A stretch of DNA of 64,000 nucleotides, taken from the NCBI GenBank assembly GCA_002245135.1, contig NGBS01001183.1:1-64000 (forward strand), given 5' to 3'. Made by a program: the position numbers and the translations under genes. Under the pieces are notes generated by a model. The model was not told the origin of the DNA. It made no database searches and saw only the letters and a program-made list of their open reading frames with translations. Numbering within the stretch: position 1 is the stretch's first letter; every line of letters begins with the position of its first letter. Shown here one piece after another: positions 13,344-26,000 of this stretch. Source of the stretch: Proteromonas lacertae. Its lineage: Eukaryota; Sar; Bigyra; Opalinata; Proteromonadidae.

Positions 13344-14946
13344 CAAAAACAATATTATTTTCACACATATTACCTTCAGCATAACCCATAAAGAATATTT
13401 GAGTATCAAGATTCTTTGTCCATTCAACAATCTTATTCCTTGTAGTTGTATTTGATATTAAAAATACAGCTGATACACTATAAGTCTTTATTGTAGTAGT
13501 TAATGTTGATTTTAATTCATCCATACTATCAATTTGATTTAATGACATATATAATGGTGTAATTGATTTATCTAATACTCCTCCATCTTTATTAATTGAT
13601 CTGATAGCTTGAATCATTGATAATCTAACTGTTCTATCAACATAAATTGTATCATCACTAAGTTCATTAATGAATAAAATAGTAACCATTTCATTTTCCT
13701 ACAATACCTGTTTCATAATTGGCTAATACATCGCATTTGTTAGGATTTGCTTCACCAAATACATTAAAAGGATCATTTAATTCATCCATATCTACTCTTC
13801 TTAAAGTTCCATCTGCCCAATCAGAATCGAAATATGCAATATAATAAACTGTAGAAGTATAATGATTACTTCTTAACATCATTTGACCACCTGTAAAATC
13901 GATTGGTTCATCATATATTGAAGATAATAATGTATTTGCTTGATTGGTTGGTATTCTTTCATTTGCTTTAAGAAGTAATTTCACTATTCCAATTCTATGA
14001 AGATTAAAATTAATATATATATACACTTTATTAACCACCTGTTTATCTTTATTTGTTAAACTAGCTATCAGCAGAAATCAAATTGGTATATTCAGTCAAA
14101 TCTTCATTTGATTTATCAGAAAATACTTTGATATATGCTGAAACTTCCCATAAAGCATTGTAGTTAGTCTTCATATAACGCACTAATTCATCAGTAAATA
14201 AATATAAGAATCCTAAACTAATTTTACTATCAACATCAACTTTATCTTTAATATAATCGCCTAATATTTTAAGATGTTCTTCATTATCTATTGTGGATAT
14301 AATATAACTTCCTTCTCTTCCCTTTATATTTCAAAGCTTCAGCTGCAACTCTCTCAATTTCTGTCTTATTGACATCTGTAATTGTATATGCTGCAATATT
14401 CATTCCAACTGATTTACTAAGCAACGTAAACTGTTCTAAAACCACTGCATTTGCTGTATTATCCTTACCACCGATGAATACAAAATTTGGGTAGAAATTG
14501 TATACCATAATAGAAACAACTATAAATTAGTTAAAATAATGATGATGTATACCTGTTTCCATTGAATATCCTATCATATCTCCTGGAATTATGTTGACTG
14601 AGCAAATTCTTGGAGGAATTGGGTTAAAACACCAAACTACTATATCTGAATGTTTCACAGAGAAATCGTAATTATATATTACATCATCACAATAGCTGAA
14701 AACCAAAGAAACAGTAGCTTCTTTAAAAGTATCAAACAATCCAGACAAAGTTTCGTTACTATCTCCATGCGATGTAGCACTTTGTATAACTTCTATTTTC
14801 TTAACTGGATCACCTCCATTTATATAATTGGTGTAAGCTTCTAACGCATAATAAAAATCTTTGCCTGTATCTTTAGGTTTCAAATATCCTATTTTAAGAG
14901 AACTAACACATGTTAGAAATAATAAAAAATAAATATAAACCATCAT
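3038..14946 (-). CDS. Giant family-C GPCR with nine tandem Venus-flytrap domains (receptor 1)
   Basis: About 3,850 residues. A signal peptide (MMVYIYFLLFLTCVSS) starts at 14946. Nine Venus-flytrap-like domains follow, each about 370-400 residues, beginning near 14.9, 13.7, 12.42, 11.22, 10.03, 8.86, 7.68, 6.55 and 5.38 kb. Each opens with a beta-strand/loop (for example LTLPIGIIIP, IEIIVLFSSTG), often carries an IN..GG helix motif, and ends near a Cys such as YICD or WFCD. From about 4.2 kb comes the seven-helix family-C module (NTKVILSASPVFLF, VCVVRVWGLALS, SKAWRIHKLF), then a Ser/Thr-rich tail. Such receptors sense ligands at the cell surface and signal through G proteins; the ligand is unknown. 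About nine 30-50-nt introns occur, six upstream of 12.5 kb. The exon 4.94-12.49 kb is open for about 2,500 codons. Three apparent one-base frame changes lie in domain 1 and the 1-2 junction (near 14.33, 14.06 and 13.70 kb). Receptor 2 is its paralogue. Confidence 0.85.
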
Positions 14947-15087
14947 CAATAAATAACGAATAAAAAGTTTGGCTCGAAAATGATAAATCGTCATTACAAT
15001 TTTGTTTAACAAAAATAACTAGCAAAATACATCTCATAAAAATCATAACTTATTAATCTTAACAAAATAATAATTATAAAACCAAAT

Positions 15088-16247
15088 CTATATCCTCATT
15101 TTATAAATATCACCGTTAGAAGATAGACAATTCAATGTTTTATTATATATAGAGCATCCTACAATAGGATATGCAGTTCTATAACATAATTTATGATTCT
15201 CTTCAAGAGTTTTACTCTTCTTTTTCTCTCTCTCTTTTTCATTATTTTTTATGTAAATTTCATTACAATCTCCAACTAATGCAACTCTATCATTTTCTGT
15301 AGCACTTTCTTCGCTATTATTTAAAGGATAAATTCCTATAATATTCTCTTTAAATGGTATATTAATCATTTCATTTGTTTTTTGAAATGTTTTATCAACT
15401 TGATACAACATATTCTTACAACTAACATATAATTTATTATTATTATATGCTAATGCTGTACATAAATCAGCTGATGGTTGAAATCTATTTATAAAGCCAT
15501 TTCTATTTGATTCTCTTAAATCATAAAACACGATATTATTTTGACAAATTGTACATAATATATTGTTATCTATGAATTCGAGCGATAAAGGATTACCAAT
15601 TAAAGGAATAGATCGAACTAATTCGAAATTCTTATAAACACACATTGTATTACTATAATAATGAGTTGTAGCAAACTAAAATAGAGTTTATTAAATATAT
15701 ACTATTGTATTATCAGTTTTATTAACTTTTATTGAGCTCCACCCTGGTTGCATTACATTTTCATGTTTTATAGGACGAGACTCAGTTTTCATCTTCTTTT
15801 CAGGTTGTGTCATAGAGTTTGAAAGATGAAATGTCTTTATTACTCCTTTCTTATCAGTTGAACATAAATATTCTATATCAATGTAAAAGAATTCATTATA
15901 AATACTATTACTAGCAACATCAATTGACATTATACTACAATCATTTCTAAAAAAATGAGAGTAATTCAACATTTTGTTTTCTTCATTCAACTATAGCTAT
16001 TATCAAATATTATTTATACACTATATTGAAGTATATACTCATTACAACAAGCAAAGCCTGTAAATTCCTCACTTACTAATTTTTCACAATTAAATGCACT
16101 GCATGTAGGATAATGAAATAATTCATCCTCATTACTTTTGTATTTATAGAGTAAAACCTCATTCATTTTATTAAGCAAAAATATATCCGTTTCTATTAGT
16201 TTTTGAATTTTTATGTTTTTTTTTAATTCAGTAAATATATACAGCAT
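15088..16247 (-). CDS. Beta-propeller-like (WD40-type) protein, unidentified
   Basis: Three exons join cleanly through introns at 16019-15991 (29 nt) and one ending just before 15680 (27 nt), both GTAT...AG and phase 0. The product, about 365 residues, shows repeated short beta-strand patterns typical of propeller blades: TGFACCNEYILQY, YLCSTDKKGVIKTFHL, ILCTICQNNIVFYDLRES, KLYVSCKNMLYQVD, LNCLSSNGDIYKM. WD dipeptides are mostly lost, so this is a divergent propeller. A Lys/Glu-rich insertion (EREKKKSKTLEEN) lies near the C-terminus. No signal or membrane segment is present. I cannot assign it to a named complex. Confidence 0.5.
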
Positions 16248-16260
16248 AAATATTTAATAA

Positions 16261-16586
16261 ATGAATACTAAAGAAAGCAATGAAGCCGAAGAAAAAGAGT
16301 ATAGTTTAATATTTATAAAATTAGTAATGTAAGTAAAGAAGGTTATTCTGAGGCTATAGATGAAGAGGTAGATTATGTGCCTGAGCATTTGCCAATGATT
16401 AAATTGGATGAAAAAGCTAGAGCTACTTTTGCAGATGAAGTTCTACCTAAGTCTCCACTTCTTCCTTATGCGTCTTCTATTATTAGACAATCAAGTCGTA
16501 GAGGAAGTAAAATAAAGAATCGTTTTTCAGAAGCTTTAGAGACTGAGAAAGAAGTTACAAAATACTTGACAGAAGAGAAAGATTAG
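16261..16586 (+). CDS. Small acidic hypothetical protein, two exons
   Basis: ATG at 16261 begins MNTKESNEAEEKD; a 26-nt GTAT...AG intron splits the Asp codon, and the second exon runs to TAA at 16586, giving about 99 residues. The N-terminal half is acidic; the middle (LPKSPLLPYASSIIRQSSRRGSKIKNRF) is basic with several possible phosphorylation sites; the end is charged and probably helical. It starts 13 bp from the start of the divergent propeller gene, so the two must share a promoter. No family was recognised. Confidence 0.5.
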
Positions 16587-16683
16587 TTATATTTAATTAT
16601 TTATAATAGTATATTTTAAAATAATAGTTGTTTATTTAGATAAAAATGAAAAGAAAAAGACATAATCATTAAAATTTATTAAT

Positions 16684-18123
16684 TTATAGAGATTTAACAG
16701 GAAGAGCATCATAAGTATAATCTCTGGGTGCTTTCTGATTAAAAATTATTCCAATTAAATAAAATGCAGCTGGTATTAATATAATAAAGAATATAAAACC
16801 AATAATCAAAGACAATTTTGAAGTTGGGTTAGTAAAATCATAATCAGATGTAATTGCTTTACATTCCACTGACCAATTCTGCGGAATTGATGCACTCATT
16901 AATTGTAAAAATGTATTATATTCACATGGCTATAATATATATATATTATATAAGCAATACCATTTCACATTTGTCAATTGTAAAAGGAACATGATTAAAT
17001 GTAATATTAACATAAAATCTATCTTTATTAACTTCTGATTGTAATAATTCAACAATTACATTTGATGCATATGGAGGTTGACCAATGAAATTTGGATAAT
17101 GTAAAGCAGATAATAATGCTAAAACTGTACTATCATGAGCAGAATATAATATAAATTTATGTTGTTTACTATTCAACAATAATTTCAATAAAAAATACTT
17201 TTCTACATTCTGTTTAATATTCTCAATTGTTTTATTCATTCTTTCTACAAAATCCTTTACAATTGGACCACCACTTAATCTTCCTACAACTTTTCCTTTA
17301 TAACTATGAGATGCTAATAACTAATTATTATTATACTGATTATAAAAAAATACATCCATCAATTCTTGGCCTTTTTTAATGAATTCTGGTGTTAATTCTT
17401 TCATTTCTATTAACATAATATATTTACATATATATACTTAATCTATCTGATATATTCTGTCTATACATCACATTTAATTCATCAAACATTGTATTAAAAT
17501 GACTAATGCTTGGTGGTTCAACTCCTGTCATTTGTGAGAGTTTATTTAAATACTCCTGGTTTTGTTTTTGAACTTTTACTAAACTTTTTTCTTTCCATTT
17601 CTTTGACACTAATTGGGAGAATCTTGGACAATTATCATAAGCTCTTAATAAGAAGTCATATTCAACTGGAACTGTGTGTATTGGAACAGGATTAAAGTGA
17701 TTTGGTAAATAGGTATTTGTTTCACTTTCTTGTGTACCATCAAACATGCCAAGTAACAAACTTTGAGCTGAAACAATACAACGATTTACATCTGTTGCTC
17801 TTACATATACTTCATTTGATTTGTAGGCTGAATTGATGAAATGTAATTCATCAATATATCTTGCTTTTAGCCATAATCCTAGTTGATATTCCTGATACAT
17901 TCCCATAGAAGTCAATTCTCCAGCTTTTCTATGTTCCATCCAATTCTCTTCAGGTCCATTTGGAATAGGGTTACATGTCTAAGTTAATTATAAAACATTA
18001 AAAGGGAAATACTGTTCGATCACCGTGTCTTATCACAATATATGTTGACAGCAATTTATAATTCTCTCCTATAACAATATGAACAATAAGATTAAACAAA
18101 AACAAAAAGCCTAGTGAAAACAT
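16684..18123 (-). CDS. Membrane-anchored histidine acid phosphatase
   Basis: Member of the histidine acid phosphatase family (lysosomal/secreted phosphomonoesterases using a phosphohistidine intermediate). The signal peptide MFSLGFLFLFNLIVHIVIG precedes the catalytic VIRHGDRT motif, and the second motif SAHDST carries the HD proton donor pair. Four introns of 31-34 nt were joined by eye; the first falls right after RHGDRT. The last exon adds a transmembrane helix (LSLIIGFIFFIILIPAAFYLIGIIF) and a short cytosolic tail, giving the type I topology of lysosomal acid phosphatase. About 430 residues. The 16684-16899 segment looks like a separate small gene but splices in frame to the phosphatase. 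The start is 45 bp from that of the divergent TMEM42-like gene. Confidence 0.85.
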
Positions 18124-18168
18124 TTTAAAAATGACTTTCAGGTGTGCCAAAATATTTTTTTGAATAAA
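18124..18168. promoter_or_regulatory. 45-bp divergent intergenic/bidirectional promoter
   Basis: Only 45 bases separate the start codons of the acid phosphatase (minus, ATG 18123) and the TMEM42-like gene (plus, ATG 18169). Both UTRs and any promoter must lie within this AT-rich stretch or overlap the genes. No TATA box or other element stands out. Confidence 0.45.
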
Positions 18169-18751
18169 ATGTTCTCCCTTAAAATAGTTGGTTATAAGTA
18201 TGATTATAATAATATATATACATAGTATAATATCTGGCTCACTGGCAGCTCTTGGTGCAGTGTGTGGTAAAGTATTTTAAATACTCTATTATGTAGTATT
18301 CACAAGATTTACCTGTAATAATTAAACAGTCTCTGTTAAAGTTATGTAAATATGTTGAAAATACAGATAAGCAATGCAAATTTGTATATGATCATTTAAT
18401 TTTTGTTGTTAGATGTTTAAATCTGCTAGTATTACAATGTTCATAATAATGATTTTATTGAATACAATCATGATGTCATATTTTGTAGAATCGATGCATT
18501 TAATTGGTCCTTTAAGAGCAACTGTGTTGAATTATGCTTTCAACTTCTTATTTTCTGTATATTTTAGGTTATAATTAGTATAAAAACAATAGGCTATATT
18601 TGGTAATCTTCTGTTTCATGAAACACTCTCTTTAAAATGGTGGACTGGAGCAAGTATGATTTTGGCTGGTATTTTGTTGTTATCAATTAATAAATACGAT
18701 GAAAAAACACAGAAAAATCCTAATTCAAATCACAGTAACAAGCAAGATTAA
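18169..18751 (+). CDS. TMEM42-like small drug/metabolite-transporter-fold protein
   Basis: Joining four short introns (25-36 nt) gives about 154 residues. Hydrophobic segments include IISGSLAALGAVCGK, SITMFIIMILLNTIMMSYFV, a helix around RATVLNYAFNFLFS and TGASMILAGILLLS. The order and motifs (G-LAA-GA at the start, LFHETLSLKWWTG before the last helix) match TMEM42, a short member of the DMT/EamA-like group, whose substrate is not known. Internal exons are too short to stand out as reading frames; their fit to a continuous four-helix protein supports the joins. It ends 44 bp before the convergent reductase gene. Confidence 0.6.
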
Positions 18752-18794
18752 TTAATTTATTGTTTTTCTTAGTTATTACTGTTTAAATTTATTA

Positions 18795-19925
18795 TTACAT
18801 TGACATAACAACAGTTTCAGGCCAATCAAATGCTTGTACGTGATTTAAAACAGCTTCACAATCAGTAAATGGTACTTCTTTTATATATGACTTTAATTTA
18901 CCATCAGTTATCATTTTAGAAATATCATTAACCATCTTTTGAACTTCTGCCTTGGTGGATCTATCAAACCATTCTTTAATAGAAAATCCAGAAATTGAAA
19001 CATTTCTAGTGATTAATGAAGGTGATGGTATGACCAATGGATTAGAATATAAAGAATGATATGAAACAAAATCTCCACTCTCTCTATTTCATGTAAAAAA
19101 TAATATAGATTTTATATATACTCTAAACAATCAACTAATTTTGTAGAAATTGTTCCACCTATCGCATCTACTACTAATTTTGCTTTTTTACCATTCAACG
19201 CTTTCGTTATTTCTTCTATACTTGTACCAATTGGATTAGCATTCAATTCAGTTAATTTCTGTGAGTAATATTTTCCATGTTTACCTGCTTTAAATACATT
19301 AATCAAATTTAAATTCATTTCTCTAGCTTGTTGAACAATTGAAAAACCAACAGGAGTTTGTGGTCCACTTTGTATCACTGTATCTCCAGGTTTTAAATTA
19401 CCAAAATCATGTAGTATTCTATATGCATATGCATGACTTGACATGATAGTAGCACATTCCATTGGAATTGCATTATCAGGTAATTTACATATATCATTGT
19501 CATACACTGTAGCATATGTACACCATGTGCCTGTTGATTTTGTAAAAATCACTTTGTCTCCCTCTTTAAAATCTTTTACCTTATCACCCACACTTGACAC
19601 TAGTCCTACTCCTTCAATACCAGCAACAGCAGGTAATGAAAAAAATGTTGAATGTCCTTCAATCTATAAGTATTAAGAAATATACATATACAGCAGCTAA
19701 ATCTGTGAATTTCATAGGTGCTCCTACTACTTTACACAATATTTCATGGCCTTTAATTGGTGGTATATCGATATCAAGCTTTCTATTATCGAAAAAAGTA
19801 AATTGTATTATATACACTAAAACATCTTCTGGCCTACCAAATTCATCAAATAAATAAGCACTGGAAGATGCTATATTAGCAAAGTTTCTTCTACAATGTC
19901 TTAAAAAGTGAGAAATTTGAATCAT
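18795..19925 (-). CDS. MECR: Mitochondrial enoyl-[acyl-carrier protein]/enoyl-CoA reductase, MECR/ETR-like
   Basis: Medium-chain dehydrogenase/reductase family. The basic N-terminus (MIQISHFLRHCRRNFANIASSS) suits a mitochondrial presequence. The MECR order is visible: FDEFGRPEDVL, an A-P-x4-D-L catalytic-domain strand, LPAVAGIEGVGLV, GTWCTYATV, LKPGDTVIQSG, VGFSIVQQA (nucleotide-binding turn), KAKLVVDAIGGTIS. Introns of 28 and about 38 nt join three exons into about 325 residues. The family reduces trans-2-enoyl-ACP with NADPH in mitochondrial fatty-acid synthesis, the route to octanoate and lipoate. Oddity: the family's catalytic Tyr (GNY in the animal enzyme) aligns with Ser (GHST), so activity may be altered. 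Confidence 0.8.
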
Positions 19926-20029
19926 TTTTGATTCAAGGCTTGATATGCTTGATAAAATAAGAATTTAAGTTTTCTGTTGAATAGAGAAACAAATAGAGAT
20001 AATAATAATATCAATAATAATAGTTCGTA

Positions 20030-23000
20030 TTAATTTTTTGTAATAACCAACCCTTTTGAATTTCTATGGTTTAAAAAAGTAGATCTTTGTGTCACTGTGG
20101 TTGTTGAATGGAAAGCTACAGATCGAGTAACATGAGATGAAGATATATGACTATCTGTTTCAATTAACGATTCTTCATTTGCAAATATATACACTATCTT
20201 TGGTATTAACTGTAACAATGTTAAAAACATTATACATATATTGTAACCAACACCTCGAATTAACAACAAGGAATTACGATGATCATCAACTATAAAATCC
20301 AGAAGGAAAAACACCAAAGGTAATGCAAATAAGATTAAACTGGATAACATCAAAAATAAAGAATCATTAAACTCATTAGCGACATTCTTCGTTCTTATAG
20401 ACATTATCAAAGTATAAGCTACAAATATTCCAACATATGATGCAATAACAATAACAAATGGATAAGAAAATGAGCATTCTTCTGTGAAACTTGAAACTAA
20501 AAATGTACTTTCACTCTCAAGGAAATATAATGTATATTCTGATTTAGTGGTTGTTAAATATATTAAAATTATTATTAAAACTGGAATGTACTGTATTATA
20601 AAGAATTTTATCCATTCAAGAAATGTAATTGAGATTTTATGAACTCTCTTCTTCTTTGTCTTACTATAAGCAATTGCTTTTGAACAATATGTTTCTGATA
20701 TAAGTAGCATTGATGTACAACTAAATAATACTCTCAAACCACATATTATTGAGTTTTTATCAATCTGCATAACCAATAACAAAACACTCACATCAGCTAA
20801 TGTGAATGAGAAATGTAAAAGATAACTGAATAATGGAGATGCACATTTGACTATTCTTTTCTTTCTATATCGGAAAGAAAGATATATTGAAGCTATTATT
20901 ATCAACATATTAGCACCAAATAAAGCATAACCCATTATTCTTAATTCTTCAGATTTTGGAATTATACGAGTTTCTGCTTTTGTTATGTATTTATCTGGAA
21001 CTCCATCTAAAAATGCATTTGGATAATATGATATTGTCTGTCCTATCAATGGAGAATCTTGACCAAAATTTACATCATCGATTATATCGATTATATATAT
21101 TGGTCTTATTAAATAGTTAGAATCAGTCATTTGAATTACTCCACTTGGTGAATCATATTTCACATCTTTCATTGACAATCGAATGTATTCATTTGAAGGC
21201 CATTCTTCAGAAGCTCTTTCTTGTGCTTTTTGTATTGCCAATTCAAACAAAAAAACACTTGAATAACTAATTTCATAATCAGCAGATACATAAAAATTCT
21301 TTGAATAACGATTGTATGCTTCTTTCAAAAAAGCTGTATTAGAAATAGTTGTAATAGCTTGATGATAATTTATTGGAATAAAACTTCCTTCAAAATCATT
21401 TAAATCATACTTTCTAAAGTCATAATGATTATAATTCAGGAATAAAAATTCTATCCTCTTTTTGTTTAATTCATTCTTCTTATAAACGGGTAAACATGAT
21501 TTTAGATGTTCTTCAGTTAATGCTGTTATTAGTACTATATCACTCACCGATTCTGACATTCTTGATACTGCTTTCATTGTTACTTCACAACTTCCGCCTT
21601 TCTTTATTATTTTATATCCAAATGAATTAAGAGACAAATAATCAAACATCTTTCTTGTTGTATCAAAATACATCTCTTCATTCTCTTCATCCATTAGAAT
21701 ATATAAATTATTAAACTTGAATTTAAAAAATGAAAATGATGCTTCTAATTTTTGAGATATTATTGGAGCTGAAAACAAAAGTATATGGAGAATAGAATTC
21801 TCCATGACTTCTTACAAAACTAAAGAATATTTTCTTATATTTATCTGCTATCTTACTTACTATTCCTTGACATTCAAAATCTAAACATCCAAAAAATGAT
21901 ACTACATCTTCATGTTCAGCATATGGAAGTGTTGCATTTTCAATTTCAATTGCTATCAACTATCACTGTATTTAAAACGATAAAATAACCTAAAATACCA
22001 CCTCCCTCATTAATTTGATCAACTGCAAATTCTACTCCTAACCAAGTATTATATTTCTCTTCTTTTATTCTATAATCATTCTCTATTACTAATACAAATC
22101 TTTTTCTCTTTTCATATTGATATATTCCATCATGTGTTGTTTAAAATCACAAATTTTACCTTCATTATCTTTTATCCATTGACTAAAACTGTCAGCTTCA
22201 ATTATATCCAATGGACTATTACCTATAACATAGTTACCATTAACTATCATTATCCTATACACCTTTTCTAGAAATTACATTATTCTTTTTTAAATTGATT
22301 ATTCCTGATCCATCAACAAAATTTTTACCTGACATTCCTTTTCTTACTGGTATAGCTTCAAATGAAAATGCTTCTTTTACACCTTTTGACCATAGTTTGA
22401 TTGCTGTATAAGTTGATTCAAATACATTACTTACAATGACTGAATCTTTATATCTATAAATCGCTTTTTCATAGAAATTTCTTTGATTAGAATACTCTCT
22501 AGACTGTTGTTTACCAATTATTGAAAACCAAGACCCCCAGATTGTATGATAATTAAAATATTGCTCATTTCCTTTCAAAATAATATCACTAATAAAATAA
22601 TGTATAAATAAGAATTTTGGGTATGTAAATCTACTATACATCAACTTTGCTACTTCTAAGGAATATTTGGGATGTAAAATATCTATAACTAATGCTCCAT
22701 CTGTATATTTTTCATACAGATAATCAAATAGTGTTTCATTTTTGTCATACAAATAACCATCGTAATCTATGCCCAATTCACTGAATAAACTGCATGCTAC
22801 AGTATAAACTACATTACTAAATGAATCATTACTATACAATATGATATAATAATTAAAATTTATTTCTGTAAATACAGCTTTACCTGCTTTAATTAAATGA
22901 TTTGCATTAATATTTGTGATTATTCCAAATGCATCACAGAATTCACCTGTACTTATTCCTGAAAAGAAAAACAGTTTCTTTGACTTTGTAAAATAAGTCC

Positions 23001-26000
23001 TTAATGACAAATACTCTTCATGCCAATTAGCACCAAATACAGCTGTCATTCCTGTTTGATCCATTACTTCTTTTCCTAACATACCAATTTTTGATTCATC
23101 AGACATTGTATTAACTACATCTAATTCTATTCTATTACTAATAACTCCATCATTATCATTAATCTCATTCACAGCTAGTAATGCAGCACTAACTATTTCT
23201 CTACCAATTGTTTCATCTTTTCCTGTTAATGGAGCTAATACAGTAATTTTATGAGATGGTAATTTGTATTTTGCACCAATACTTGTAATGTTTAAGTTAC
23301 AAATATACACACCTGTATTTAAAAACTTATTATATGGATTTGGTTTGCCCAAATCTTCTTTACTCAGTATTTTCATTATTCCTTCATTATTTCCATCATA
23401 ATATGATACAAACACTGGTCTATAAATCATATTATTTGTATTAACAAGCATCTTTCCAGCAGGAGAATCATATGGTTCTTCATAGAATTGATTTCTGGTT
23501 TGATTAATAAATAAATGCTTATATATATTCTGAACATTTGCCCAATATTTCAATGAAGAATATATTCCTTCATGAAAATGATTTATTGGCATATCATCTG
23601 GTAAAGGGTATTTCAACAACTCTTTCAAATGACTATTCTCTGCAGTATCAATGGAATTAAAATAATGACCAACTCCATAAAACGGATATACATGATTAAT
23701 TCGCTACTTCTTCTGATGTTGAAAAGGAATAGAGTATATAATCAGAAGGACTAACATTATGATTTACAAATAGCTTGATTCAACATTATATGTTGTTGAC
23801 TTGTTCCTAAGAATAATATCACTCCTCCTTTGGGTAATCGAGATATTATAGAAGTTGCAACTGCTTCTATATTTGAACCAGATTCATCAGCGACTAATGT
23901 AGCACTTACAGTTCCACCTAAATAAGTAATGTAATGTTCAGCATATGAAGCAAATTTTGTTGAGAATGTCTCTGATATACTAATTATAGCAAAATTATGC
24001 TTCTTCTCATTTAAACATCTTTCAATTACTATTTCTGATGTACGAGGATCTATTCCAACATGAGCAACACTTCCAGTACAACTTTCTCCACCAAATAATC
24101 CAACATGCCAAACTAATATTTTCTTCTCCACAATTTTAGAATAAATTAAATCAATACATTTTGAATTTGTTACAACAAACATAACAGTATATGTAGCACT
24201 ATCAAGTAAATCTATTGTTTTGGTTGCACATATATATTCATCAGATTCATCATCAACTACTGAATAATCTAAAAGAAGACCTTTTATTCCTGGATTTTCT
24301 TTATCATTGTTTATTTCAGTAACTGTGGCAATAAATGTCTCTTCTACACCTCTATAACTTTGTGCATATTCTCCAGAATTTGATGTTATTAACAGTGCTT
24401 TCACTGTCTCAATAACAGATACTTCTTCTCCCATTGGTTTGGAATGATCACATTGCTTTCCATAATTCTCATCTAATTCCCAATTATATGGTTGTGGAAT
24501 AGATTTTATACTACTTCTAACAACAAAAGCACCAGTTAAATTATATTCATAAATGTAAATATCACGAGTTAGGTAATTACTCTTATCAAATATTGTTGTT
24601 TTTTCATCATTTAAATATAACGATGTTATATAACTTTCTATATCCTCTAATTCTAAACCAGCATTTTCTATTGCAGTTTTCATTGCAATAATGCCAAGTG
24701 CTGTTGAAAAACTATCATCAACTAGATTAACAAATCCTATATATTTTTGTAACATTGGAGTATATTTCTTTATAATTGAACTGTCAGTGACTGGAGAATC
24801 TACACCTGAAACATAATAAAGAGGATATGGAATTACATTAACATGTTTTTTAACAAGAGTTGGAGTAACTGTCATAGAAAAGACTTGCATAAGATTTGGA
24901 TTAATTGATAGGATGGCCAGTTTAAGATAATTCAATAACTTGATTAAATCCTTAACACCAAGAAAAGTGAAAATAAATGAACCATATTTATTAGTTGTTG
25001 AATCGATAAGATTTCTAACAAACTGAATTGTAATTGCATTTTGCAAGGTTATTTCTATATTGGCTTGAATATGAAAATCAGATTTTAATTGGTTTTCCAA
25101 TATTTCTCGAGCTAAATCCCATTTCTCACCTTTATTATACAGAATAATAACATCTTTTTTATTCTCTTGACTTGTTGCATAATTCTGTATTAAACTAATA
25201 ACTTGATTTGGTATTGGACCTGTATAAAATGTTGCTATTTCACATGTATTACCTTCCATTCTATTTGGAACAATTAATACAGCCCCAAATTCTAATTGAA
25301 TTGGATTAATTAATTTTCGACAATAAACTGTTGTACATCCAACAAGAATACCTGTTGGGTATTTACTTAACAAATTATGGATTTTATTTTCAAAATATGG
25401 ATCTCCATCATAATAATCTTGAACAACTAAATTCAAATGAGCACCTAACACACCTCCATTATTATTAATTTCATTTATTATAGCAACACATACTAATAGT
25501 ATTTCATAATAATGAGGTTCATCTTTCGACGATATAACTAACATCACTCCAAATTGGAATTGTTCTAATTTTTCACCTACTTCATTATCATCATTATTAT
25601 ATTTCCAATTACATGTATAATACATATCACCCATATATTTAGTTGTGTAAGGATTTGGGGCATAACTAAAATCATTTTCATAAAATGTTTGAAAGTTATA
25701 ACTCATTTGACCATAATAATTTGTTGCTGTTACTGTCATTATTGAATGAGGCATTGATAAATGATGATTACTTTCCATTACTAATTTTCCCAACGCAGTT
25801 GCAACTACCATATCATTTATTCCAACTAATAAATTCTCCACTTCTATTGATTTACTATGTTCAATTGTAGCTTCCCATAACTGAATAGCAATGGTTGAAT
25901 AATACATATCAGTTGTGAAATATGGGATAAATGGATAAACATCATGTAAAATTTTTTCCATTCTTGTACCTTCTGCACCTGTATGTGCTGATAAGAAATA

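Noticed and set aside
13300-13345. (TA)n microsatellites here and at 38.52, 52.65 and 38.78 kb as independent repeats
   Set aside because: Each lies inside a GTAT...AG intron that restores a protein frame, so they are intron bodies rather than separate repeat loci.
16684-16899. Separate small single-pass membrane protein gene
   Set aside because: It splices in frame to the acid phosphatase through a 31-nt intron and supplies the expected C-terminal anchor.
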